This document shows positions 17,858-25,388 of a stretch of 64,000 bases of DNA, in pieces. This DNA comes from Calditrichia bacterium (GTDB taxonomy: Bacteria; Calditrichota; Calditrichia; Calditrichales; J004), in contig JACKAO010000002.1 in the NCBI GenBank assembly GCA_020635035.1, positions 124,001 through 188,000 on the forward strand, given 5' to 3'. Position 1 is the stretch's first letter, and each line of letters begins with the position of its first letter. The notes below the pieces were generated by a model. That model worked only from the letters and a program-made list of their open reading frames with translations, ran no database searches and was not told the DNA's origin. The position numbers and the translations under genes were made by a program.

Positions 17858-18262
17858 ATGCAGCTATCAAGCAAAAACAGTAAGAAACTGTTAACTCTGA
17901 ACCTTACATCACTGATTGATGTTTTGTTTATCCTGATCATTTTCTTTGCGGTTTCATCCACCTTTTTGGAACAGCCCGGGATAGAGCTGAAGCTTCCTGA
18001 AGCAGAAAGTTCTGAATCTTATACAACCCAAAAAGTAATTTTGTACATCGATAAAAATAAAAATATATTTTTGAACGACCAGCTAATTACAATAAATACC
18101 ATGGTGGAAGAAATAAAAAAACTAGGGGAGCTGGGAGCCGAAGGCAGCATTGTATTAAAAGCAGATACTGAAGTTGAGCATGGCAGCATAATTGAAATTA
18201 TGGATATTCTCCGTAAGCATGGGATCTATAAAATTGTAATATCAACCAATATCCCGGAATAA
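17858..18262 (+). CDS. exbD: ExbD/TolR biopolymer transport protein
   Basis: A 134-residue protein with a short cytoplasmic N-terminus and one membrane helix. The helix carries the essential Asp in LTSLIDVLFILIIFFAVSSTF (residues 16-36). The periplasmic domain contains IELKLPEAESSE and ends with the DILRKHGIYKIVIST pattern. It partners ExbB in coupling proton flow to the TonB-like protein encoded just upstream. The homoserine dehydrogenase gene starts one base after its stop. Confidence 0.93.
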   Translation: MQLSSKNSKKLLTLNLTSLIDVLFILIIFFAVSSTFLEQPGIELKLPEAESSESYTTQKVILYIDKNKNIFLNDQLITINTMVEEIKKLGELGAEGSIVLKADTEVEHGSIIEIMDILRKHGIYKIVISTNIPE

Positions 18263-18263
18263 T

Positions 18264-19571
18264 ATGCCTGAACGTAAACAAATCACATTTGCCTTATTGG
18301 GCTTTGGAAAGCTTGGACAAGGTTTTTACAAAATCTGGCAAAACAAAAAAGACCAGATCAAAGAACAGACCGGATATGAACTTATTCTTACAAAAATTCT
18401 CATCCGGAATGAACATTACGAGCGTCCTAAAAATGTCGATGAAAAGCTGTTTACACATAATCTTGATGATTTGCTGAATGATACAAATCTGAAAGTTGTA
18501 GTTGATGTTATTGGCGGAATTGAACCGATCTTTTCCATAATAAAAAAGCTTATTGAAAAGAAGATTAATGTCATTTCTGCAAACCGTATATTGTTAGCAT
18601 CAAAAATGCATGAGCTGTCAGATCTGGCCAACACACATCTGATTCATTTCTTAACAGAACCTTCCCTTGGCGGTGGAATACCTGTTTCTGTCATTCTGCA
18701 AAGAGACTTGGTTGCAAATCAGGTTACAGAGCTTTATGGTATAGTTAGCGGTGTTTCAAATTTTATTCTAAATGAAATGACCGATAACAAGATTTCTCTT
18801 AATCGTGTGCTCGAAAATCCTGATATTATCAAAATGGCAGAATCGATTTCCATTATTGATTATGAAGGATCCGATTCGGCTATGAAGGTATCCATTCTTG
18901 CGGCAACCGCCTTTGGAATTGATATTAACTACCTGCACATTTACGCTGAAGGTGTTTCAGAAATAACCCTGCAGGATATAATTTGGGCCGATCATTTTGG
19001 TTACGAGCTTAAAATGCTGGCCATTATGCGCGATCATGCAGAATGTTTTGAACTGCGTGTACACCCCACACTTGTTCCCAAGGAACATCCGATGATCTCT
19101 GTAAAAGGAGAATATAATGCATATTATATTAAAACGGATTTGCTCGGTGAGTATATGGTGTATGGATTAGGGGTCGGGACGGAGCCTACCAGCAGTCTTA
19201 TCTTACGTGATTTAATTGAAATCGGGAACAGGATTTATAACAATCCGCGGCGCCAGCGTTTCAATTTTAACTGGAATAACAAACGGGTGATGGACATCGG
19301 TGAGATTGAAACATCGTATTATGTGCGTTTTCCCTGTGTTGATAAACCGGGAGTAATGGGTGAAATAACAACCATTATCGGGAAGCACAAAATAAATATC
19401 AGTTCTGCGCATGCCGAAATTGGAAAGCTGGATAACAAAGTTATTGGCTATGTTCACATATTTCTCGAAAAGACCCGTGAAAGCCACTTGTATTCAGCCA
19501 TTGAAAAGATAAAAGCATTAAAACTAATTCAGGGTGAAATTAAATTTTTCAGGATTTTAGATGAAGATTAG
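18264..19571 (+). CDS. hom: Homoserine dehydrogenase with C-terminal ACT domain
   Basis: A 435-residue enzyme reducing aspartate semialdehyde to homoserine (threonine/methionine pathway). The N-terminal NAD(P) motif is LLGFGKLGQGFY. The catalytic region includes VVDVIGGIEPIFSIIKKLIEK, VISANRILLAS, EPSLGGGIPV and the GIVSGVSNFILNEMT signature. EGSDSAMKVSILAATAFG lies in the substrate domain. The last 80 residues form an ACT domain (CVDKPGVMGEITTIIGKHKI), implying allosteric control, probably by threonine. It is joined to the exbB/D operon with one base between genes. Confidence 0.93.
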   Translation: MPERKQITFALLGFGKLGQGFYKIWQNKKDQIKEQTGYELILTKILIRNEHYERPKNVDEKLFTHNLDDLLNDTNLKVVVDVIGGIEPIFSIIKKLIEKKINVISANRILLASKMHELSDLANTHLIHFLTEPSLGGGIPVSVILQRDLVANQVTELYGIVSGVSNFILNEMTDNKISLNRVLENPDIIKMAESISIIDYEGSDSAMKVSILAATAFGIDINYLHIYAEGVSEITLQDIIWADHFGYELKMLAIMRDHAECFELRVHPTLVPKEHPMISVKGEYNAYYIKTDLLGEYMVYGLGVGTEPTSSLILRDLIEIGNRIYNNPRRQRFNFNWNNKRVMDIGEIETSYYVRFPCVDKPGVMGEITTIIGKHKINISSAHAEIGKLDNKVIGYVHIFLEKTRESHLYSAIEKIKALKLIQGEIKFFRILDED

Positions 19572-20229
19572 TATTCAATTTGAAGACGGCTCATTTAAAG
19601 AGCCAACAAAGATTGTAGCTGTTGGACGCAACTATCATGAGCACATTAAGGAGATGCATTCGGAAAAAACCGAATCGCCGGTATTATTTATTAAACCGAC
19701 AACCGCTCTTTGCGACATAAATCAAACACTGAAAATCCCTGAAAATATGGGTTTGGTGCATCACGAAATTGAACTGGCAATCTGTATCAGTGATCTTTGC
19801 CGGAATGTTTCAGCTGAACAAGTACCCGGTTTTATCGCCGGTTATGGTCTTGCTCTTGATTTAACACTTCGTGACGTCCAGGCTGAAGCGAAGAAAAAAG
19901 GGCTTCCATGGGCAGTTGCAAAAGGGTTTGATGGAAGCTGTCCGGTTTCTGTTTTCAAAAAGAAAGATCTGCAGCAGGTACAAAACCTGGATCTTTCACT
20001 AAAACTAAACGGCATTCAAAAGCAGTCCGGCAATACTTCACAAATGATCTTTTCTATTCCGGAGCTCATAAGCTATATTTCCGGCATTTATACACTACTG
20101 CCCGGTGATATCATATTAACCGGAACCCCGTCAGGCGTAGGCCCGCTAAATGCAGGTGATTCCATTGAAGCAGAAATAAAAAATCTGGTAAGTGTTAAAA
20201 CGATTGTTGAACATCACGGATCAGCTTAA
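19561..20229 (+). CDS. Fumarylacetoacetate hydrolase (FAH) family protein
   Basis: A 222-residue FAH-fold protein: VAVGRNYHEHIKEMHSE (residues 19-35), the metal-binding HHEIELAICI (E-x-E) in the middle, FDGSCPV, and the C-terminal LLPGDIILTGTPSGVGPL. The family includes acylpyruvases, oxaloacetate decarboxylases and isomerases acting on 2-oxoacid-like compounds with Mg2+. YcgM/FAHD1-like acylpyruvase is the closest size match. The start overlaps the end of hom by 11 bases, so translation is coupled. It overlaps convergently with pfkA by 9 bases. Confidence 0.88.
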   Translation: MKISIQFEDGSFKEPTKIVAVGRNYHEHIKEMHSEKTESPVLFIKPTTALCDINQTLKIPENMGLVHHEIELAICISDLCRNVSAEQVPGFIAGYGLALDLTLRDVQAEAKKKGLPWAVAKGFDGSCPVSVFKKKDLQQVQNLDLSLKLNGIQKQSGNTSQMIFSIPELISYISGIYTLLPGDIILTGTPSGVGPLNAGDSIEAEIKNLVSVKTIVEHHGSA

Positions 20230-21186
20230 AAACTGATTAATTTTCAGTAGATTCATATCTACTTTTTTACGCTTCTTCCAGGATTCTTCCAGACTGGAAA
20301 ATTTTATCTGATTGTTTACTAAGCCAATCATAACATTGGATTTTCCATTTAACAAACCGAACACAGCTTCTGCACCCAAAAGACTGCCCAGATTACGATC
20401 TGCAGCTGTCGGGGATCCGCCACGCTGTATATGGCCCAGAACTACAATCCGGTAATCCATGCCGCTAATGCGTTTCATTTTATTGGCAATCGTGAAAGAC
20501 TTGCCTTCTTCATCTCCTTCAGCAACAACGATAATACTGCTGGATTTTCCTTTTTTTCGTCCCTGGAATAATCTTTCAGCAACTTCTTCGAGAGTCTCTT
20601 CTTTCTCAGGAATAATAATTTCTTCAGCGCCGCCGCCAATTCCAACATTTAACGCAATAAATCCGGAATTTCTGCCCATGACTTCCACTACAAATAATCT
20701 TTCGTGTGAATCAGCAGTGTCACGTATTTTATCGATGGCGTCAACACCAATATTTAATGCCGTGTCATAACCGATCGTAAAATCTGTTCCGTAAATATCA
20801 TTGTCAATTGTTCCCGGAATTCCAATAACCGGTATATCATGCTCTTGAGAAAAGAAATAAAGTCCGCGGAATGTTCCGTCTCCGCCTATGCCGATAAGAC
20901 CATCAACACCTAATTCTTTTAAAAATTTTGCACCTTTTGCCCGACCCTGGGGTGTCTTCCATTCATCACATCTGCTTGATTTTAATATTGTACCACCACG
21001 TTGAATAATATTGGAAACAGATTGACGCTGTAATTCCCTGTATTCTTTATAAACCAGTCCCGAATAACCTCTTTCAATTCCAAATACTTTCAATCCTTTT
21101 ACCAATGCTGTTCTTGTTACTGCCCTTACACAGGCATTCATTCCCGGGGCATCTCCCCCACTTGTTAAAACCGCGATAGATTTCAT
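20221..21186 (-). CDS. pfkA: ATP-dependent 6-phosphofructokinase
   Basis: A 321-residue family-A phosphofructokinase. The N-terminus is LTSGGDAPGMNACVRA. GGDGTFRG has the Gly after GGD that marks ATP rather than PPi use. The catalytic region is GIPGTIDNDIYGTDFTIGYDTA. MGRNSGFIAL and GHIQRGGSPTAADRNLG bind fructose-6-phosphate and the effector. It catalyses the committed step of glycolysis in the cytoplasm as a tetramer. Single gene, divergent from mazG. Confidence 0.95.
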   Translation of the reverse strand: MKSIAVLTSGGDAPGMNACVRAVTRTALVKGLKVFGIERGYSGLVYKEYRELQRQSVSNIIQRGGTILKSSRCDEWKTPQGRAKGAKFLKELGVDGLIGIGGDGTFRGLYFFSQEHDIPVIGIPGTIDNDIYGTDFTIGYDTALNIGVDAIDKIRDTADSHERLFVVEVMGRNSGFIALNVGIGGGAEEIIIPEKEETLEEVAERLFQGRKKGKSSSIIVVAEGDEEGKSFTIANKMKRISGMDYRIVVLGHIQRGGSPTAADRNLGSLLGAEAVFGLLNGKSNVMIGLVNNQIKFSSLEESWKKRKKVDMNLLKINQFLS

Positions 21187-21295
21187 TCTTTATTTCCTTG
21201 CCACTTGTTGTTGATTTGCGCGAAAATAGAATTCTTTCGGGTTTAATACAAACATAATTCTTTGCAGATTGCCTAAATCGTTATAAATTTTTAGA

Positions 21296-21310
21296 TTGTA
21301 AAAAGTACAA
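21296..21310. promoter_or_regulatory. Palindrome TTGTA-N5-TACAA before mazG (possible operator)
   Basis: TTGTA AAAAG TACAA ends 13 bases before the mazG ATG. TATAAA at 21282-21287 could be a -10 box, which would put this palindrome over the transcription start, a repressor-like position. The same half-sites and 15-base length recur at 24465 and 24498, upstream of the sigma-54 promoter. It may therefore be an autoregulatory site for the activator encoded third in this operon. Confidence 0.45.
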
Positions 21311-21323
21311 TTCCCCCTTTTTT

Positions 21324-22091
21324 ATGAGAGAAATAGACAAACTTCTTAATATAATGACGGAACTGCGCTCCAAGTGTCCATGGGACGCAAAGCAAACGCA
21401 CGAAAGTCTTAAACGCTATTTACTGGAAGAGTCGTACGAAACGCTGGAAGCAATCGACAACCAGGACCAGGAGCATTTAAAAAACGAGCTGGGAGATCTG
21501 CTTTTACAAATCGTTTTTCACAGCCAGATTGCATCTGAAAAAAATCATTTTCAGTTTAAAGATGTAGTTGATTTCATTTCACAAAAAATGATCGATCGTC
21601 ACCCCCATGTATTTGGTGAAAATGAGAATATTTCTGCTGAAGAAGTTCAGAATAACTGGGAAAAAAATAAGCATAAAAATGAAAATCGTCGTTCATTGCT
21701 TAGTGGAATTCCCAGGCATGTACCCGCTCTATTAAAAGCACAGCGTATGCAGGAAAAAGCTTCGACCATAGGATTTGACTGGAACAGTTCTCTGCAGGTT
21801 CTTGAAAAACTTGAAGAAGAAATTAATGAGCTGAAAGAAGCTATTATTGCAGATAATGAAGCTCAAAAATTTGAAGAAATGGGGGATCTGTTATTCACAA
21901 TCGTAAATCTCAGCAGGTTTCTCAATATTGTTGCCGAAGAAGCATTAGTTAAAAGTACAGATAAATTTCGCAGGCGTTTTGAATTTATTGAGAAGCATTA
22001 CAACAATGATGTTGAAGAACTTTCCGCTGCTTCAATGAAAGAGCTGGATGCATTGTGGGAAAAAGCTAAGGAAAAAGAGAAAAATGAATGA
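21324..22091 (+). CDS. mazG: MazG nucleoside triphosphate pyrophosphohydrolase
   Basis: A 255-residue tandem MazG protein. The first domain (about 1-115) has CPWDAKQTHESLKRYL, EESYETLEAID and ELGDLLLQIVFHSQIA. The second (about 150-240) has GFDWNSSLQVLEKLEEEINEL and EEMGDLLFTIVNLSRFL. The E-x-x-E and E/D-x-x-D metal sites are intact. MazG hydrolyses NTPs to NMP and pyrophosphate, and in E. coli it also influences ppGpp and stress survival. Its last 8 bases overlap the histidine kinase gene, so it is coupled to the two-component system that follows. Confidence 0.93.
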   Translation: MREIDKLLNIMTELRSKCPWDAKQTHESLKRYLLEESYETLEAIDNQDQEHLKNELGDLLLQIVFHSQIASEKNHFQFKDVVDFISQKMIDRHPHVFGENENISAEEVQNNWEKNKHKNENRRSLLSGIPRHVPALLKAQRMQEKASTIGFDWNSSLQVLEKLEEEINELKEAIIADNEAQKFEEMGDLLFTIVNLSRFLNIVAEEALVKSTDKFRRRFEFIEKHYNNDVEELSAASMKELDALWEKAKEKEKNE

Positions 22092-23106
22092 ACTTCTTAA
22101 ATATATGGATTTTTGCCAGACAGCATCTTCTTTGGATAATATCTGCTATAAAACGTTTGAGTTTATAAAAGACATTGATAACAACAAAGATATAAAATTA
22201 ATTCAGCATTCTCCGGAACAATTCCTGCCAGTAATTTTAAAACAAACCGGGGAAATTGATGAAAATGAACTGCCGGAATATCTCAAAGAATTAAATATTT
22301 CAGAGTCACTTTCTGCACATGATCAGAAATATCAATATTTTTTTTCTGCGGCAAAATTCAGGACTGAAAAAATTATGTTTTTCATGGTTGAAAAACCTGT
22401 AAATCATTCCATTGATTTAATTCTGCAATGCTGGCAGAAAAATTATAGCCTTATAAATTCTGTTAATAATAAAATAAGACAGAATAACTGTAATGAATTC
22501 GGGAATCTAATATCACAACTTCTGCATGATGTAAATTCCTTAACAGAGCTCTCTAAAGATGCAGCTTCAGCAGAAGCAAAAGATCGTTATAATTATCAGA
22601 AGAAAGTCAACAAAAATCTGCTTTTTTACCTGCGCGATTTTGATCTCTTCAAGTCGGAAATTGAAGTTGAAAAACTGGTAAAGGATTCATTATCCCTGCT
22701 TGATCTGCGAGAATTACCGAGAATTGATTTTGATGGAAATATAACCAATATAACACTGGATGTGGAGTTGTTCTCGACATCATTTAATGAAATTGTAAAA
22801 AATGCAATCCGAGCTACTGAAGGAGACATGTCGAAGATTTCACTAAGTGTTTTAAAAGAAAAACCACTATCACCCTTTATACATGAAAATTGGATTATCT
22901 TTAAAATAACCGATCTTGGAAAAGGAATAAACGGAGATTTTTTACCCTACATTAAGAACCCCTTTTTTACTACATATAAATATGCTGGTCATAGTGGTTT
23001 TGGCCTGGCAAATGCCGATAAAATAATAAAAGCTCATGGAGGATTTTTAAATACCGATTCACGGAAGAATAGAACAACTATCTCAATCTATTTACCGGAA
23101 AAATAA
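22084..23106 (+). CDS. Soluble sensor histidine kinase
   Basis: The start is set at ATG 22084, overlapping mazG by 8 bases with AAGGAAAAAGAGA just upstream. That gives 340 residues. No membrane helix is present. Residues 1-130 are an unrecognised input region. The H-box is LISQLLHDVNSLTEL with likely phosphoacceptor H148. The ATPase part has the N-box NEIVKNAIRAT (N240), G1 DLGKGI (277-282) and G2 GFGLANADKIIKAHGG (305-320). It should sense a cytoplasmic signal and phosphorylate the NtrC-type regulator starting five bases after its stop. Confidence 0.88.
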   Translation: MNELLKYMDFCQTASSLDNICYKTFEFIKDIDNNKDIKLIQHSPEQFLPVILKQTGEIDENELPEYLKELNISESLSAHDQKYQYFFSAAKFRTEKIMFFMVEKPVNHSIDLILQCWQKNYSLINSVNNKIRQNNCNEFGNLISQLLHDVNSLTELSKDAASAEAKDRYNYQKKVNKNLLFYLRDFDLFKSEIEVEKLVKDSLSLLDLRELPRIDFDGNITNITLDVELFSTSFNEIVKNAIRATEGDMSKISLSVLKEKPLSPFIHENWIIFKITDLGKGINGDFLPYIKNPFFTTYKYAGHSGFGLANADKIIKAHGGFLNTDSRKNRTTISIYLPEK

Positions 23107-23111
23107 ACGCT

Positions 23112-24464
23112 ATGAGCTCAACGAAAGATAAAATCCTTGTAATTGAAGATAATTCTATTTGGCAACAGCGCTTTCAAAAATGGCTGGGATCAAATTATGC
23201 TTACAGTTTTGCGACTGCAAAGGAAGATGCCTGTAAAAAATTCAGCGATATACTACCCGATATTGTATTACAGGATTTGGGACTGCCTGAAACGTCTATC
23301 GGTCTTGAAATTTTAGATTACATCGTGCGCCAGGGAACAGATGCAAAAATAATTGTTATCACATCTTCACAGGATCATCAGCATGCCCTTGAAGCACAAA
23401 AGCGTGGTGCACATTCGTATTTTTTTAAAGGTGAAAATATTGAAGACGAACTCCCGCTCATTGTAAAAAAAGCCTTACGTATGCAAACGCTTGAAAGGGA
23501 AAATCGCAAACTTAGAGATCAGTTATCGGCGAATTTAAGATTTGATGGGATAATCTCCACAAGCAAGCAAATGCAGAATATACTCCATCTGGTGGAGCAA
23601 ACAAAAAGAACCCGTGAACCTGTGTTAATTACAGGAGAATCCGGTGTCGGTAAAGAGATTATTGCTCAGCATATCCACAATCGCAGTCTTGGTTCAGCTA
23701 AACCGTTTATTGCGATAAATTCTGCTGCTGTTCCCGAAAACCTGCTTGAAAATGAACTTTTCGGACACGAGAAAGGTGCCTTTACAGGAGCCCAGGATTT
23801 AAAACCTGGTCACTTTGAACTTGCCAAAGGCGGTACACTTTTCCTTGATGAAATAGGTGAGTTACCGCTTTCAATTCAGGCAAAATTGTTACGGGTACTG
23901 CAGGAAAAGAAATTTTTCAGGCTTGGTGGTACTTCCCAGATAACCGCCGATTTCAGGTTGGTGGCCGCCACAAATCGCAATCTGCAGGAAGAAATAAAAA
24001 ATAACAATTTCAGAGAAGATTTATATTACAGACTAAATGTAATACCAATTCATATCCCGCCTTTGCGTGAAAGACCTGATGATATTCCTTCGCTGATAAG
24101 TTTTTTCGTTGATAAATATTGTCAAAATTATAATTTTAAGAGTTCTCCCAAACTTGATACTGCTCTTATAACCTACCTTTCACGCCTGGAATGGAAAGGT
24201 AATATCCGAGAGTTGGAAAACACGCTAAAGCGAATGCTTGTTGTAAATCCAGCACAACTTACACTTAAGGAGATACCAAGTGACATTCAGGAGAAATCAA
24301 ATCCGCTTCTTCAGAATGCAATATTGAACCGATATACATTGGATGAGATAACAAAGATGTATGCTCATCTTGTTTTTGAACATCTTAATGGTAACAAGAA
24401 AGAAACCTGCGAATTTTTAAATATTAATTACCGCACACTAATGTCTAAACTAAGTGATCAATGA
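23112..24464 (+). CDS. NtrC-type sigma-54-dependent response regulator
   Basis: A 450-residue, three-domain activator. The receiver (1-125) has phosphoacceptor D55 in IVLQDLGLPE. The AAA+ domain (about 145-385) has Walker A GESGVGKE (175-182), the sigma-54-contacting GAFTGA loop (222-227) and Walker B TLFLDE (242-247). The C-terminal Fis-type helix-turn-helix is NGNKKETCEFLNINYRTLMSKL. An intact GAFTGA means it can activate RpoN holoenzyme. A near-consensus sigma-54 promoter lies 141 bases after its stop, with two matching palindromes between, making the adjacent small operon its probable target. Confidence 0.95.
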   Translation: MSSTKDKILVIEDNSIWQQRFQKWLGSNYAYSFATAKEDACKKFSDILPDIVLQDLGLPETSIGLEILDYIVRQGTDAKIIVITSSQDHQHALEAQKRGAHSYFFKGENIEDELPLIVKKALRMQTLERENRKLRDQLSANLRFDGIISTSKQMQNILHLVEQTKRTREPVLITGESGVGKEIIAQHIHNRSLGSAKPFIAINSAAVPENLLENELFGHEKGAFTGAQDLKPGHFELAKGGTLFLDEIGELPLSIQAKLLRVLQEKKFFRLGGTSQITADFRLVAATNRNLQEEIKNNNFREDLYYRLNVIPIHIPPLRERPDDIPSLISFFVDKYCQNYNFKSSPKLDTALITYLSRLEWKGNIRELENTLKRMLVVNPAQLTLKEIPSDIQEKSNPLLQNAILNRYTLDEITKMYAHLVFEHLNGNKKETCEFLNINYRTLMSKLSDQ

Positions 24465-24479
24465 TTGCATAAAATACAA
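24465..24479. promoter_or_regulatory. Palindrome 1, putative enhancer site for the NtrC-type activator
   Basis: TTGCA TAAAA TACAA follows directly after the activator's stop codon. It differs at one half-site base from the copy at 24498. Its centre is 134 bases upstream of the GG of the -24 element, a usual enhancer distance. Confidence 0.55.
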
Positions 24480-24497
24480 CTTCACTATTTTTGAAAA

Positions 24498-24512
24498 TTG
24501 TATTTTATACAA
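24498..24512. promoter_or_regulatory. Palindrome 2, putative enhancer site for the NtrC-type activator
   Basis: TTGTA TTTTA TACAA has perfect 6-base arms (TTGTAT/ATACAA). It starts 33 bases after palindrome 1, about three helical turns, so both would face the same side of the DNA. The centre is about 100 bases upstream of the -24 GG. Confidence 0.6.
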
Positions 24513-24604
24513 AAAAAAGTATCGAAACGGCCTTAAGTTCCTGTTTTTTATTCACTTACCAAAACTGAGTATCTAAGCTCAATAAAATCAATATATTATA
24601 TAAT

Positions 24605-24620
24605 TGGCACAACTGTTGCT
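24605..24620 (+). promoter_or_regulatory. Sigma-54 (-24/-12) promoter
   Basis: TGGCAC-A-ACTG-TTGCT matches the RpoN consensus TGGCACG-N4-TTGCW at every position but one, including the invariant GG (24606-24607) and GC (24618-24619) with correct spacing. Transcription would start near 24631, leaving a leader of about 30 bases before the GTG at 24660. It lies in a non-coding gap right after an NtrC-type activator gene. Confidence 0.85.
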
Positions 24621-24659
24621 AATATTAAAAGCATCAATTTACAAAAGGATGTGTAAGTA

Positions 24660-24869
24660 GTGGAAAATTTAATATCTGGTAATTTAAATATCAGTTCATT
24701 AAATGATGAATCAGGAAGAAAGTACTATAGTATTCGGGTAGCTTTTTCAGAAAAGGATATTCTGACAATTTACAAGAACAGTATTAGTGAACTCATGGAA
24801 GAGTTACCCGATATTATTTCTTCAGCTATTCAGGCACGAATGATTAATGATTTACAACAAGTAAATTAA
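24660..24869 (+). CDS. Small unknown protein, first gene of the sigma-54 operon
   Basis: A 69-residue acidic protein from a GTG start, with AAAGGA about 11 bases upstream. It has no signal peptide or membrane helix. It looks like a short beta-rich N-terminus (KYYSIRVAF) followed by a helix (KDILTIYKNSISELMEELPDIISSAIQARMI). I recognise no family. The sigma-54 promoter 40 bases upstream and the tight spacing to the next gene (14 bases) support it being real. Confidence 0.72.
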   Translation: MENLISGNLNISSLNDESGRKYYSIRVAFSEKDILTIYKNSISELMEELPDIISSAIQARMINDLQQVN

Positions 24870-24883
24870 CAAGGAGAAGCAGG

Positions 24884-25267
24884 ATGAAGATTTTTATTTG
24901 CGAACAAGATCAAACAAAAGCACGTTCATTAGAAGCTATTTTAGGTCATTACAGCTATAAAGTAGTTACTGTGCAAAAAAGCAATGATCTGTTCAAAAAA
25001 ATAACTCAACAAACTCCTGCAGTTATTATTGTAAATGAAGGATTTTCAGATCAATTTGGAATTGAAACCGTTAATCGTTTAAAAAATGATCCTGAAACTT
25101 CAAAAATACCTGTTATTTACATTGGAAAAGACCAGCAACTTATCTCTCAACTTCATGCAAACAGGCATAACTTTGTTGAAGCTGTACAAGAGCCGGTTAG
25201 AATTAAAAGCTTAAAACATTATATTGATCGCTGGACAACACTAAGAAGTTTATATGTGAAGCATTAA
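24884..25267 (+). CDS. Degenerate receiver-domain protein lacking the phosphoacceptor Asp
   Basis: A 127-residue CheY-like fold: MKIFICEQDQTKARSLEAIL at the start, VIIVNEGFSDQFG in place of VxxxDxxMPxxxG, and a C-terminal QEPVRIKSLKHYI in place of the usual K-P-F segment. The phosphoacceptor position is Asn51 and the conserved Lys is Glu or Gln, so phosphorylation is not expected. It may be an atypical receiver that works by binding. AAGGAG nine bases before ATG supports the start. Its stop overlaps the start of the 30-residue ORF by one base (TAATG). Confidence 0.82.
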   Translation: MKIFICEQDQTKARSLEAILGHYSYKVVTVQKSNDLFKKITQQTPAVIIVNEGFSDQFGIETVNRLKNDPETSKIPVIYIGKDQQLISQLHANRHNFVEAVQEPVRIKSLKHYIDRWTTLRSLYVKH

Positions 25268-25359
25268 TGGATACATTATTTATAATTTCACAAGTTCTGA
25301 TAGTTTCTATCTGGTTAATATTTAAAGGAATCAATATCAAGGATGATAATTTATCCTAA
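25267..25359 (+). CDS. 30-residue single-helix membrane peptide (small ORF)
   Basis: The frame starts within the TAATG that ends the receiver-like gene and runs 30 codons to TAA at 25357-25359. The sequence is MDTLFIISQVLIVSIWLIF followed by a polar tail KGINIKDDNLS: one membrane helix of about 16 residues with a short charged C-terminus. The terminator stem begins at the next bases. Start/stop overlap, fit to the transcript end and a clean helix argue that it is translated. The function is unknown. It is too short for most gene callers. Confidence 0.6.
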   Translation: MDTLFIISQVLIVSIWLIFKGINIKDDNLS

Positions 25360-25388
25360 AAGGTTGAGTTTTTACTCAACCTTTTTTT
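25358..25388 (+). terminator. Rho-independent terminator of the sigma-54 operon
   Basis: An 11-bp stem (AAAAGGTTGAG/CTCAACCTTTT) with a TTTTTA loop and a run of seven T. It begins at the stop codon of the 30-residue ORF. The stop codon of the minus-strand GAF gene lies within the stem; the minus-strand side also ends in TTTT, so it may serve both directions. Confidence 0.9.
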
